Of a DNA stretch of 64,000 bases, positions 33,043 through 42,242 are shown piece after piece (positions within the stretch are counted from its first letter, which is position 1; each line of letters opens with the position of its first letter). The stretch comes from Planctomycetota bacterium (GTDB lineage Bacteria > Planctomycetota > UBA1135 > UBA2386): positions 1 through 64,000 of the forward strand of contig JADLFX010000060.1 of NCBI GenBank assembly GCA_020849665.1, given 5' to 3'. The notes below the pieces were generated by a model that ran no database searches, was not told where the DNA came from, and saw nothing but the letters and a program-made list of their open reading frames with translations. The position numbers were made by a program, and so were the translations under genes.

Positions 33043-34676
33043 AAGCGCAGGATCAGGGGATTGGTCAGGTAGCGCCCGGCGATCGCCTGCACGGGCGCCA
33101 CGGTGCCCGGCGGTAGTCCCGCGGGGATCTGGACGCCGAGCGCAGCCTGACCCTGGAACGGGAAGAGACTGACGGGCACGGCCAGGAAGGGCTCCCTCAG
33201 CGCGAACCCGCCCGCGAAGCCCGGCCACAGGGCGCCGGACTGACGCAGCTCGGGATCCCCGCTGAAGAGCACGAAGAACATGCCGCCCGGGTGGCCGATG
33301 CACGCGAGATCGAGGCTCGCGGAACCTGCGACGGGCCCGCGGACATAGAGGTGCGGATACCACTCGTCGGCGCCGATGTCGGGACGGTCCTCGGCGGCGC
33401 GGGGATCCCCCTCGAAGTCGGTGTCGCCCGCGCCCGTCTCCGCCAGGCCGGCGTTGCGGCACGGCGAGGGGTACGCGATGTGGAAGTACCCGGGGGTCGG
33501 CTCCAGGAGCGGATCGCTGGCCAGGTTGTTGGACCCCGGATGGCCACCCTGCACGCAGCAGTGCGAGACCTCGGCCACGCCGGTCAGCTGGCCGGGTGCG
33601 CCCGGCAGACGGGCGGTGTTGGCCCACAGGATCGAGTTCACGATCCGCGTGGTGGGGCGCGCGAGGAGCCCGCCGACCTGGAACCCTGCGTTGCCGGTGA
33701 TCGTGACGTGGGTGAGCTGGGCGTCGTCCGCGGCGATCTCCACGCCGCCCGCGGTGCCCGGGGCGAAGGCGGACACGGTGTTGAGCGAGAACACGCTGCT
33801 GCGCACCCGCACGCGGCTGCCGCCGAGGAACGCGCCGGCCGGGCCGCCGATGTCCTTGAACGAGTAGTTCGTGCTGTTGCGCACCACCTGCACGCGGTCG
33901 ATCTCGGTGACCCCCGTCGCCACGTGCAGGCCGGCGGACTCCTCCGCCAGGTTCTCGTTGAGCACGAGGTCGGCGAGCGCCGCGCGCGTGGTGGCCAGCA
34001 GGAGCGCCCCGCCCACCGCGCCGCGGTTGCCGGAGAAGGTGCTGCCGATCACCCGCGCCTCGCCACCGGAGACGAACACCGCGCCGCCGGCCTCGAGATC
34101 GCCGTTGCGCACGAAGGCGCAATGGCGCACTTCCACGAGCGTGGCCTCGTTGGCGTACAGGGCACCGCCGCTGCCGAACTGGGTCGCGTTGCGCTCGAAG
34201 CGGCATTCCTCCACGAGCGCGCCGCCGCGCTGGATTCCGACCGCGCCGCCGCGGCCGCCGTTGCCGGCCCGGTTGTCGGTGAAGATGCAGCGGCGCAGCG
34301 TGGGCGCCGCGCCGTCGATCCACACCGCGCCGCCTTCGCGGGCGAAGCCGCGCACCAGGGCGAAGCCCTCCAGCCGCGAGTCGCGACCCTCGCCGCGCGT
34401 GAAGAGCGCACAGCGCGCGACGCGCTCGCCGTCGAGGATGGTCGCCTCCGGTCCACCCGAGGAGCGCACGAGGATCGCCTTGCCGAGGAAGTCGATGGTC
34501 TCCTTGTAGGTTCCTGGATCGACCAGCACGGTGTCGCGCGGCGCGGCGGCCGCGATCGCGGATTGGATCGTGGGGTACTGCGACGGCACCCGCAGCGTGG
34601 CCTGCGCCGCGAGCGACCCGGCGAGCAGCCACGCCGCGAACACGAGGTTGGCGAGGGTCGGGGACGGGAGTGGCAT
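33039..34676 (-). CDS. Secreted right-handed beta-helix protein
   Basis: The 545-aa protein starts at ATG 34676 with signal peptide MPLPSPTLANLVFAAWLLAG then SLAAQ. It then reads VPSQYPTIQSAIAAAAPRDT, the usual entry to pectate-lyase-like beta-helix proteins, followed by many short coils such as GGAVWIDGAAPTLRRCIFTD and GGALYANEATLVEVRHCAF. The helix ends with PDIGADEWYPHL near residue 440. The last 100 residues form the C-terminal beta module seen in other secreted proteins here (ends YLTNPLILRF). No polysaccharide-lyase catalytic residues can be assigned, so it may be a surface or binding protein. Confidence 0.87.
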   Translation of the reverse strand: MPLPSPTLANLVFAAWLLAGSLAAQATLRVPSQYPTIQSAIAAAAPRDTVLVDPGTYKETIDFLGKAILVRSSGGPEATILDGERVARCALFTRGEGRDSRLEGFALVRGFAREGGAVWIDGAAPTLRRCIFTDNRAGNGGRGGAVGIQRGGALVEECRFERNATQFGSGGALYANEATLVEVRHCAFVRNGDLEAGGAVFVSGGEARVIGSTFSGNRGAVGGALLLATTRAALADLVLNENLAEESAGLHVATGVTEIDRVQVVRNSTNYSFKDIGGPAGAFLGGSRVRVRSSVFSLNTVSAFAPGTAGGVEIAADDAQLTHVTITGNAGFQVGGLLARPTTRIVNSILWANTARLPGAPGQLTGVAEVSHCCVQGGHPGSNNLASDPLLEPTPGYFHIAYPSPCRNAGLAETGAGDTDFEGDPRAAEDRPDIGADEWYPHLYVRGPVAGSASLDLACIGHPGGMFFVLFSGDPELRQSGALWPGFAGGFALREPFLAVPVSLFPFQGQAALGVQIPAGLPPGTVAPVQAIAGRYLTNPLILRF

Positions 34677-34905
34677 GCCGTGGCCGGGCAGCGCGGACCC
34701 GATACGGGACGAGGATGGAGCGGGGTGCATAGGACGAGGCGGCGTGCAGTGTGCCGCGCGTGCCCCCTCCGTGCATTCCGCCGCACCGCCACTGGTTACG
34801 AAGCGGCCGGAGCCCGGCCGGCGCGGGGCCCAGGTGGCCGCTCGAGCGCGCCCGGCCGCGGGGCGGCGGTGCTGCTCCCCTGGTCCCGGAAGTGATGGCC
34901 GCGGC

Positions 34906-36081
34906 CTAGGCCGCGACGAGCGCCCCGTAGCTCGCGCCGGCGATGGTCGAGAGCAGGACGACCAGCCCGGCGTAGGCCAGGGTCTTGCGCGTGCCGAGCA
35001 CGCCGTGGAGGACGAAGAGACTGGGCAGCGACAGGGCTGGCCCGGCCAGCAGCAGCGCGAGCGCCGGACCCTGCCCCATGCCCCGACCGATCAGACCCTG
35101 CAGGATCGGGATCTCGGTGAGGGTCGCGAAGTACATCAGGGCGCCGGCGAGCGACGCGAAGAAGTTGGCCCCCAGCGAGTTCCCGCCGACCGAGTCCTCG
35201 ATCCAGCGCCCCGGCACGAGGCCTGCCTCGGAGCCGGGCCGACCGAGCAGCAGCCCGGCGACGAGCACGCCGGCGAAGAGGAGCGGGGCGATGAGCTTCA
35301 CGAAGCTCCAGGTCTCGAGCACCCACGCCTCGCGTTCGGGGGCGTCGAAGCGACGCAGCGCGAGCCAGAGGGTCAGCAGCAGGCAGCCGCCGGCCAGGTA
35401 CCACTTGATGCCGTGGACGGCATCCGCCCAGCCGGTCGGTTCCGCGGGTCGTCCCCACGCGGCGAAGATCAGGACTCCAGCGAGCGCCGCCACGAGCGCC
35501 CCGGACCGTGCCCCGGATCCCTCGGCATCGGCGGCGCCGGCGAACGGGTCCGTCGCCTCGGCACGCGCGCCTTCCTCCCGGCGGAACAGGAGACCCATCA
35601 GCAGTCCGATCACGAGCGCGAACACGATCGCGCCGATCCCGCGTGCCAGGCCGAGCTCCCAGCCCAACACGCGGGCGGTCAGCACGATCGCCAGCACGTT
35701 GATCGCCGGACCGGAGTAGAGGAAGGCGCTCGCCGGGCCGAGTCCTGCCCCGCGCTTGTAGATCCCCGCGAACAGGGGCAGGACGGTGCAGGAGCAGACC
35801 GCGAGCAGGGTCCCGGACACCGAGGCGACGCCGTAGGCCAGCGCCTTGGGAGCGCGGGGTCCCAGGTAGCGCATCACCGCGGACTTGGACAGGAACACGG
35901 CGATCGCTCCAGCGATGAAGAACGCGGGCAACAGGCAGGTGAGCACGTGCTCGCGTGCGTAGTCGCGCAGCATCGCGAGCGCCTCGATCACCGACCGCTG
36001 GAGCCGCGGCTCGTCGACCGGCAGGAACCACGCGGCCAGGAACGCGCCGACGAGCAGCAGGAGTTTGGTGCGCTCACGCAT
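34906..36081 (-). CDS. UPF0718/ArsP-type permease
   Basis: The 391-aa membrane protein has about 10 hydrophobic segments in two halves separated by an acidic, Ala-rich cytoplasmic loop (RREEGARAEATDPFAGAADA). The signature AVCSCTVLPLFAGIYKRGAG is present with Cys96 and Cys98; in ArsP-like permeases such Cys motifs handle trivalent organoarsenicals, and the second half repeats with FATLTEIPILQGLIGRGMGQ. It starts 1 nt after the ccdA-like stop and ends a five-gene operon led by ArsR, which supports export of an arsenic-like or thiol-reactive species. The exact substrate is not shown. Confidence 0.88.
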   Translation of the reverse strand: MRERTKLLLLVGAFLAAWFLPVDEPRLQRSVIEALAMLRDYAREHVLTCLLPAFFIAGAIAVFLSKSAVMRYLGPRAPKALAYGVASVSGTLLAVCSCTVLPLFAGIYKRGAGLGPASAFLYSGPAINVLAIVLTARVLGWELGLARGIGAIVFALVIGLLMGLLFRREEGARAEATDPFAGAADAEGSGARSGALVAALAGVLIFAAWGRPAEPTGWADAVHGIKWYLAGGCLLLTLWLALRRFDAPEREAWVLETWSFVKLIAPLLFAGVLVAGLLLGRPGSEAGLVPGRWIEDSVGGNSLGANFFASLAGALMYFATLTEIPILQGLIGRGMGQGPALALLLAGPALSLPSLFVLHGVLGTRKTLAYAGLVVLLSTIAGASYGALVAA

Positions 36082-36082
36082 G

Positions 36083-36808
36083 TCACGACCTCTGCAGGAA
36101 CACCGCCACGCCGACCGCGGCGATCACCACTCCGGCGCCGATGCGCAGGATCCCGCCGGCCTTCGCCAGGCGGCGGGACTCGACCAGGGTCCGGGCCGCG
36201 CCGGCGGACGCGCCGGCGACGAGGATCAGGACGCTGTGCCCGAGCGCATAGGCCGCGAGCAGGAGTGCGCCATAGGCGGTGCTGGTTCCGGAGCCGGCGA
36301 CGTACGCCAGCACGACCACCAGGATCGGCGTCGCACAGGGCGTGGACACGAGCCCGAAGAGCGCGCCCAGGCCGATCGCGCCCGGGACCCCGCTCCATCG
36401 GGGCGTCATGCGCACGTTCGGCATCGGCAGCTCGACCAGACCGACCAGGTGCGCGCCCATCAGCAGGCAGACGACGAGGATCGCGTAGTCCCAGAAGCGC
36501 CCGACGTCGCCGAGCATCTGCCCGGCGAGGGCCGCGGCGATGCCCATGACCGCGAAGGCCGCCGACAGGCCGAGCACGAACGCGGAGGAGAGTGCCGCGG
36601 CGCGGCCCAGCGACCGGACGTCGCTACGGCCGCCGATGTACGCCATCAGGAGCGGGATCGTCGCGATGACGCAGGGATTGGCCGCGGTCAGCATGCCGCC
36701 GGCGAACACCGCCAGCAGCGCGAGCATCGGCGAGGTGCCGATCAGGGCCTGCACGCGGTCCGCCTCGTCGCCCTGGGGTGCGAGCAGGATCAGCGCGTGG
36801 AGACCCAT
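36083..36808 (-). CDS. CcdA/DsbD-type transmembrane thiol electron carrier
   Basis: The 241-aa protein has six hydrophobic segments and the family sequence LLAVFAGGMLTAANPCVIAT (the NPC Cys in TM1) and LFGLVSTPCATPILVV (TPC in TM4), the Cys pair that passes reducing equivalents across the membrane. Its start overlaps the thioredoxin-like gene upstream by 19 nt. In this operon it most likely reduces the membrane-anchored thioredoxin encoded just before it. Confidence 0.9.
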   Translation of the reverse strand: MGLHALILLAPQGDEADRVQALIGTSPMLALLAVFAGGMLTAANPCVIATIPLLMAYIGGRSDVRSLGRAAALSSAFVLGLSAAFAVMGIAAALAGQMLGDVGRFWDYAILVVCLLMGAHLVGLVELPMPNVRMTPRWSGVPGAIGLGALFGLVSTPCATPILVVVLAYVAGSGTSTAYGALLLAAYALGHSVLILVAGASAGAARTLVESRRLAKAGGILRIGAGVVIAAVGVAVFLQRS

Positions 36809-37203
36809 CCGAGCTCGACGAGCTTCCGCTCGATCGCCTCACGCGGCAGGAAGCCCTCGTGGCGGAACAGCACCTTGCCGTCGGCGGCGAGGAACACCTG
36901 GGTCGGGATCAGCTTGACGCCGTACTCGCGGGCGCGCGCGTTGCTCTCCGCCTCGGCGAGGTCGAGGTAGTGCACGTCGACCACGCCACGGTACGCCGCG
37001 CGGACCTCGTCGAGGACCGGCATCATCTTCTTGCAGGCGAGGCAGGTGCCGCGGCCGAAGTCGAGGATCGCCGGCAGCGTGTTCGTGGACGCGGGGCCCG
37101 GCGCGGGCCGGGAGCCTCGCTCCGCGCCGCCGCCACGGAGGACGCCGAGCGCCACGACGAGCGCCGCGATGGCCGCCAGGGTGATCCAGGATCGCCGGCT
37201 CAC
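36790..37203 (-). CDS. Membrane-anchored thioredoxin-fold protein
   Basis: The 137-aa protein starts at GTG 37203, whose GTGA overlaps the stop of the previous gene. An N-terminal anchor (ITLAAIAALVVALGVL, about 7-22) is followed by a thioredoxin fold: active site CLAC (Cys54, Cys57), VDVHYLDLAEAES, and the cis-Pro loop KLIPTQVFLAADGKVLFRHE. The protein is probably periplasmic and reduced by the CcdA-like neighbour. Confidence 0.9.
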   Translation of the reverse strand: MSRRSWITLAAIAALVVALGVLRGGGAERGSRPAPGPASTNTLPAILDFGRGTCLACKKMMPVLDEVRAAYRGVVDVHYLDLAEAESNARAREYGVKLIPTQVFLAADGKVLFRHEGFLPREAIERKLVELGWVSTR

Positions 37204-37448
37204 GCACGGCCCCCGTGCGCCGCGAGCCACTTCTCCAGGTCGGTCTCGCGCAGCACCCGACCCTCGACGACGGGCTGGCCGTCGATCATGGTGGTCGGCG
37301 TGCGCAGCACGCCGCGGGCGGTCATGGTCGCGAGGTCGGTGTGCTTCACGACCTCGCCAGCGATCTGATGACTCGCGAGGAAGGCCTCGGCGGTGGCCTT
37401 GGACTGGTTGCACTTCGCACAACCGGGACCGAACACCTCGATCTTCAT
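37200..37448 (-). CDS. Small thioredoxin-like (redox-active disulfide protein 2 type)
   Basis: The 82-aa protein MKIEVFGPGCAKCNQSK carries a CAKC active site (Cys10, Cys13) and the short glutaredoxin-like fold of the TIGR00412 family (VLRTPTTMIDGQPVVEGRVL). It is cytoplasmic, with no signal peptide. An AGGAG site lies 5 nt before the ATG at 37448. Its ATGA overlaps the ArsR stop and its stop overlaps the next thioredoxin gene. The family is often found with ArsR regulators and UPF0718 permeases. Confidence 0.9.
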   Translation of the reverse strand: MKIEVFGPGCAKCNQSKATAEAFLASHQIAGEVVKHTDLATMTARGVLRTPTTMIDGQPVVEGRVLRETDLEKWLAAHGGRA

Positions 37449-37846
37449 CGTCGGGCTCCTGTGGTCCGCCTCGCCGTACACGAGCGGGCCGGTGCGGCGC
37501 CGGCGAGGCGCTTGCGATCGACACCGGCGACGAGCCTGAAGAACGCCTCGGCCTCGGCGTCCCCCGAGACGGCCGCGCGGAGACCCGCGAGGAGGCTGCT
37601 GACGAGAGCGGAAGCCTCCGGGTCGACGAGGCGGTACTCGACCCACCAGCCGTCACGGTGGCTGCGGATCAGTCCGGCGCGTTGCAGGATGCCGAGGTGC
37701 CGCGACACCGCTGGCTGTCCGACCTCGACGAGCGCGACCAGTTCGCAGACGCAGAGGGGTCGCCGCTCGAGCGCCAGCAGGATGCGCAGGCGCGTGGGGT
37801 CGGCAGCCGCGCGGAGAACCCCGAGCGCGGTGCCGAAGCTGCTCAT
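37445..37846 (-). CDS. arsR: ArsR/SmtB-family metal(loid)-responsive repressor
   Basis: The 133-aa protein has a winged helix-turn-helix: LRAAADPTRLRILLALERRP, then LCVCEL (Cys32, Cys34), VEVGQPAVSRHLGILQRAGL and the wing SHRDGWWVEYRL. The CVC pair sits in the helix that binds As(III) in ArsR proteins, so a thiophilic effector is expected. It starts at ATG 37846, 22 nt from an 18-bp palindrome, and leads the overlapping operon. It is probably autoregulated: metalloid binding would release it from the operator. Confidence 0.92.
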   Translation of the reverse strand: MSSFGTALGVLRAAADPTRLRILLALERRPLCVCELVALVEVGQPAVSRHLGILQRAGLIRSHRDGWWVEYRLVDPEASALVSSLLAGLRAAVSGDAEAEAFFRLVAGVDRKRLAGAAPARSCTARRTTGARR

Positions 37847-37867
37847 CGGTGAGGCAACGGGACAGCG

Positions 37868-37885
37868 TATCGAGGAATTTCGATA
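37868..37885 (-). promoter_or_regulatory. Predicted ArsR operator palindrome
   Basis: TATCGA, GGAATT, TCGATA: a perfect 6-bp inverted repeat with 6-nt spacer, 22 nt upstream of the arsR ATG and in one of the few AT-rich patches here. ArsR-family operators commonly have this form, placed over or next to the promoter. Confidence 0.7.
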
Positions 37886-38091
37886 TGGATGCCGGCCAGG
37901 AGCATGGCAGGTGCGGCGGGCCGGCGCCGGCATCGGCGCCGCCGCGCCAGCCAGGGCCGGGGGCGCGGGCCGCGGGGGCGGGCCGCGCCCGCGTGCCGGA
38001 CGCGGCATCGCGAGTTCCGTGACGCCACGCGTCACGACCCGGAAGCCGCGATCTTCCTGGTGGCGGAGCGGCGCCACGCCGCACGAACCCG

Positions 38092-40416
38092 ATGCACACA
38101 CTCAAGGATTGGTCCAGGAAGGCGCCCCTGATCGGCGCGTTGGCGATGGGGCTCGGCAGTCAGGTGCCGGCCCCGGGCAACGGTGGCGCCGCACACGAGC
38201 TGCGGCCCGAACCGGCGCGGATCCCGATCCGTGACGAGGGCGTGGATCCGCTCCACGGCAGCCTCGGCGTGTGGGGCGCGGGGCGCGCGTACAAGTGCGG
38301 CTTCGACGGCGGCTTCACCATGGTTCCGTACCTGGGGCGGGAGGCGCCGAGGAACCTGCCCTGGCGCTGGATCACCACGAGCGCCCGGATCGGCGCCGAG
38401 GACCTGCACGGCGGTGGCGCGGCGCAGACCGCATTCACCGAGTACCGGCACGAGAGCCGCCGCGGGCTGGTCACCGAGGTCTACGACGTGCACGTCGAGG
38501 GCGTGAAGCAGAGCTTCGTGGTGCACGCGCGTCCCGAGGCCGGCGCGCTGGTGATCCGCGGGCGGATCGAGACCGGGCTGCGCGCGGCCCCCGGGCCGGC
38601 GGGGGTGCGCTCGTTCCACTTCGCGGATCCAGACGGACGCGCCGCGATCACCTATGGCGAGGCCGTGGCCATCGATGCCCGCGGCGAGCGCTTCCCCGTG
38701 ACCAGCGCCTTCGACGGCGACGAGATCGAACTGGCCATTACCGCCGAAGACGTGGCGCGGGCCACGTTCCCGCTCACCGTCGACCCATGGATCACCCCCG
38801 TGGTGCTGGGGAGCGGTTCGTACGGGCTCCTGCTCTCGCCGCCGCAGGACCTGGAGATCGAGCGCGTCCCCACCACGCTCCCGTACAAGCTGCTCTACGC
38901 CTACGCACGCTACGCCTCGCTGGGCGACGCCGACCTGTACGTGCTGCGCTGCGACGAGGCGTTCGGCGGCGTGATCGCGACCTACTCGGAGTTGTCCACC
39001 ACCGTGGCCACCAAGGAGCCGAGCCTCGGCTCGGCCGCGCATGACGGCCACTACCTGGTGGCGTTCACCCGCGCCGCGGGCAGCAACTCCACGGTGCACG
39101 TGTACCGCAAGTCCGGCGACGACCTGACCAGCGGCGCGCCGGTGGTGAACCTGGGCGTGCCCGCGGGCTTCACCGAGCGCACGCCGCGCCTCGGCGGGCG
39201 CCGCGTGGCGGCCACGGGCACGCAGCATGCGCTGCTCGTGCGCCTGCGCGAGCCGGCCGCGGGCGGACTCACGGAGGTCCACGCCAGCATCCTGTACGGC
39301 TCGCCCATGGTGAGCGGACCCTCGTTCCACGTCGGCGGTGGCGGTGCCCTCCTGCAGATCGACACCGACCGGCCCTGGGTGACCCGCGACACCACGGGCC
39401 CCTACGACCCCTGGCTGGTGGCGTTCCAGGAGTGGGGTGCCGGGTCGGACCGCTGGAACGTGCGCGTGGTGCGCGTGGAGTACACCGGACAGCTCGCGGC
39501 GCAGAGTTTCGTCCCCAGCCTGGGGGCATACCCCGCGCATCAGATGGCGCCGCGGATCGAAGGCGCAGGCGGGCGCTACCTGCTCACGTTCGCCACCGCG
39601 CCGACGCTCACCTATCCGGGCAAGCTCGCCACCCACCATGGCCAGGAGATCCTGGCGCTGCGCGTGGACTGGGGGCTCGGGCAACCGCCGCGGACCCCGC
39701 ACGTGCGCACCAACCTCTGGGGCTCGACCAGCCGTGACCTGGTGCAGGGGGGCCTCGCGTTCGACATCGTGAGCCGCTCGCACTGGGCCGCCGCGGCCAC
39801 GAAGCTGACCGGCAACGGCATGGTGTGGAAGCTCGGCTACGCCGGGGGCGCGATCAGCAGCGACGCCCTGCCCGTGCCCGCCACCGGCTCGGTGGTGGCG
39901 CGGATGCCGGCGCTGACCTTCGACCAGGAGCGCGAGCGCTTCGCCCTCCTGTGGCGGCGCGACGTCACGGTGTCGGGTGCCACCGGCTGGGAGCTGCTGG
40001 GCGCGCTCAACGAGTACCCGGCCCAGGACGACCCCGTGCTCTACGGCGTGAAATGCGGCGGCTACGGCACGATCAGCGCCTACGGCAGCTGGCGGCGCGG
40101 CAGCGGCACGGCGATCCTCGGCGCGGGCTCCCTGCCGGCCAATCAGGCGGTGGTGGGCCTGCTCTCGCTGGGCAGCGCCGACCTGCCGCTGGCGAACTTC
40201 GGGTTGCCGGGCGGCTGCTCGATCCGCGTCGACCTCGACCCGCCGCGCTTCCTCGTGGCGCTCTCGCTCGTGGCCGGCGGCACCGGCGTCGTGAATCTGC
40301 CCTTGATCCTGCAGGAGAGCGTCGCGGCGGCCGACCTGCACGCGCAGTTCTTCTACTTCGGCAGCACCCCGGGCACGCTGGCCGCGACCCAGGGGCTGAA
40401 GATCGAGATCCGGTGA
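38092..40416 (+). CDS. Large secreted protein with C-terminal shared module, 774 aa
   Basis: The N-terminus (MHTLKDWSRKAPLIGALAMG) is a weak signal peptide. The mature part is almost entirely beta-strand with many Gly and aromatic residues, consistent with repeat sandwiches or a propeller (WITTSARIGAEDLHGGG; FHVGGGGALLQIDTDRPWVT; MAPRIEGAGGRYLLTFATAP). No known enzyme motif is visible. The last 120 residues (from KCGGYGTISAYGS; ANFGLPGGCSIRVDLD; ending TQGLKIEIR) resemble the C-termini of other secreted proteins in this window. It lies divergent from arsR but is probably an unrelated extracellular protein. Confidence 0.8.
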   Translation: MHTLKDWSRKAPLIGALAMGLGSQVPAPGNGGAAHELRPEPARIPIRDEGVDPLHGSLGVWGAGRAYKCGFDGGFTMVPYLGREAPRNLPWRWITTSARIGAEDLHGGGAAQTAFTEYRHESRRGLVTEVYDVHVEGVKQSFVVHARPEAGALVIRGRIETGLRAAPGPAGVRSFHFADPDGRAAITYGEAVAIDARGERFPVTSAFDGDEIELAITAEDVARATFPLTVDPWITPVVLGSGSYGLLLSPPQDLEIERVPTTLPYKLLYAYARYASLGDADLYVLRCDEAFGGVIATYSELSTTVATKEPSLGSAAHDGHYLVAFTRAAGSNSTVHVYRKSGDDLTSGAPVVNLGVPAGFTERTPRLGGRRVAATGTQHALLVRLREPAAGGLTEVHASILYGSPMVSGPSFHVGGGGALLQIDTDRPWVTRDTTGPYDPWLVAFQEWGAGSDRWNVRVVRVEYTGQLAAQSFVPSLGAYPAHQMAPRIEGAGGRYLLTFATAPTLTYPGKLATHHGQEILALRVDWGLGQPPRTPHVRTNLWGSTSRDLVQGGLAFDIVSRSHWAAAATKLTGNGMVWKLGYAGGAISSDALPVPATGSVVARMPALTFDQERERFALLWRRDVTVSGATGWELLGALNEYPAQDDPVLYGVKCGGYGTISAYGSWRRGSGTAILGAGSLPANQAVVGLLSLGSADLPLANFGLPGGCSIRVDLDPPRFLVALSLVAGGTGVVNLPLILQESVAAADLHAQFFYFGSTPGTLAATQGLKIEIR

Positions 40417-40586
40417 ACGGGGCGCCTTGGCCCCGGTCCGGTCAGCGCGCGCGGGGACGGAACCGCACCCGGGAGGACTCCTTCCCCGGCGCATTGGCAG
40501 GACGGCCACCGGATTCTTGCGTCCGGCGGCCGGCTTGACGAACCAACGTGGTACGCCCAACCTGCGGACGTCCAGCCACTGCACAC

Positions 40587-42221
40587 ATGCGCACCGCCAT
40601 CGCCTACTCCGTTCTGGCTCTTTCCTGGTTCGCGAGTGCCGCCTTCGGGCAGGCATTGAACCTGTTCCCCAGCGTGCCCTCCGCCAAGTCCTGGCCGATG
40701 GAGGCGGGCAGCGGGAGCGCGACCCTCGCGATCACCGGCCGGATCGGCGGCTCCGGCCATGCCGACGTCGTGCAGGTGATCGGTGGAGTTCCCTACTTGT
40801 TCGACACGCCGGGCCTCCAGGCGACCTTCACCCGGCTGCCGGGCGCCTGGTCCGGCGTGACGGGGCTCTGCGTACGCGACGGGGGTCCGAGTCCCACGCG
40901 GCAGCAGGTCCTGATCAGCGACGACGTCGGGTTGAGGCTCTGCGTGTACGACGCATCGCTCGGGCTGCTGGCCGTCCCGCTCCCGCTGCCAGGAGTCGAC
41001 GGCGTGAGCAGGATGTCCGCGGCCGACGTGGACGGGGACGGCCACCAGGACCTGCTCTGCGTGCACCGCGACGGCAGAACCATCCAACTCCTGCACGGCG
41101 CGCCGGGCGGATTCGGCGAAATGGAGAGCTGCACCCTCGCCGCCATGATCGATGGGCTGGTCTCGGTGCCGTGGCCCGGGGGTGCGAACGCGCGTGCCAT
41201 CGCGGTGGTCAGTGGGGGGAGCCTGCGCCTCTACGCGGGAGGACTCGCTGGGGCGTCCCAGGTGCTGGCGACGAGTCCTGCGCCGTTCACCTCCACCTTG
41301 CTGGTAGTGCGCACCTCGCCTTCCACGTCCGCCCTGGTCTGGTGCAGCGGCTCGGACAGCAGCAACGTGCTGCACTTCGTGGGGCCCTCTGGCGCGAGTT
41401 CGATCACGTTCGGCGGACACGACCTCGTGGCTGGGGCCGCCGGCGACGTGGACGGCGACGGTGACGACGACGTCGTGTTCAGCCAGCGCGGCAGCCACCG
41501 CGCACTGCTCCTGATGCAGCGCACCACCGGCTTCGCCTACACGCTGTTGGACGCGGCCGAGATCGAGTTGACCACGCCCAACTCCACGCCGCCTGCCCCT
41601 GCCAACCTCGCGACCCCGGTCCTCGCCGACCTGGACTGCGATGGGGACGCGGACCTCGTGCACGCAGTGCAGAGCCAGGCCGGTGTTGCGCGGGCGATGA
41701 GTCCCTTCCTGGCTCCTGGGAATGGCCGGCCCGTCCTCGCGGGGGGGCGTTTCCTGGAGCAACCGAGCCTCTCCCTGCAACTCCAGCTCGAGGCCGGGTG
41801 GACCCCACCGCCAGGCACCACACACTTCGAAGTGATCCGTTGGCGCATGCGGCGGGAGGGCAGCTCGTATGTGGTCGATCCGAGCCACGTACCCGTGCGC
41901 GAACGGTTCCCCGCGAACACGACCGAGCTGACCCTGGGCATCGGGGGCCTCGAACTCGTCGATCTGGGCGAGGTGTACCGCGTGTGGATCCGTGCCGTGG
42001 TCGTCGCCAACGATCTCGTGCAGATGGCGTTCCCTCCCGAGGTCGGAGTCCTCTCGGGCAACAACGTCGTGCATCCGGAACTCATGGCCGCGTTTCCCAA
42101 TCGCGAGTTCGAAATCCCCTTCGAGCACTCGGAGGACGGCGGCGAGATTGGCGGCGGCTACATCGGGATCGGGGTGCCGCCTCCACCGACCGGCGGCGGA
42201 CCGATACCGGGCGGCGGCTGA
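40587..42221 (+). CDS. Secreted VCBS/FG-GAP repeat protein, 544 aa
   Basis: A signal peptide (MRTAIAYSVLALSWFASAAF then GQ) leads beta-propeller-like repeats with calcium loops ADVDGDGHQD, GDVDGDGDDD and LDCDGDADL. A C-terminal Gly/Pro-rich tail follows a beta domain (ELTLGIGGLELVDLGEVYRV). The start is ATG 40587, 170 nt after the preceding gene. It is probably extracellular or attached to the surface; its ligand is unknown. Confidence 0.85.
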   Translation: MRTAIAYSVLALSWFASAAFGQALNLFPSVPSAKSWPMEAGSGSATLAITGRIGGSGHADVVQVIGGVPYLFDTPGLQATFTRLPGAWSGVTGLCVRDGGPSPTRQQVLISDDVGLRLCVYDASLGLLAVPLPLPGVDGVSRMSAADVDGDGHQDLLCVHRDGRTIQLLHGAPGGFGEMESCTLAAMIDGLVSVPWPGGANARAIAVVSGGSLRLYAGGLAGASQVLATSPAPFTSTLLVVRTSPSTSALVWCSGSDSSNVLHFVGPSGASSITFGGHDLVAGAAGDVDGDGDDDVVFSQRGSHRALLLMQRTTGFAYTLLDAAEIELTTPNSTPPAPANLATPVLADLDCDGDADLVHAVQSQAGVARAMSPFLAPGNGRPVLAGGRFLEQPSLSLQLQLEAGWTPPPGTTHFEVIRWRMRREGSSYVVDPSHVPVRERFPANTTELTLGIGGLELVDLGEVYRVWIRAVVVANDLVQMAFPPEVGVLSGNNVVHPELMAAFPNREFEIPFEHSEDGGEIGGGYIGIGVPPPPTGGGPIPGGG

Positions 42222-42242
42222 GTTCCAACCGGCCAGGCTCGG

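Noticed and set aside
37847..38091. Small ORFs between arsR and the large secreted protein
   Set aside because: They are Arg/Pro-rich, lack ribosome binding sites and overlap the arsR operator.
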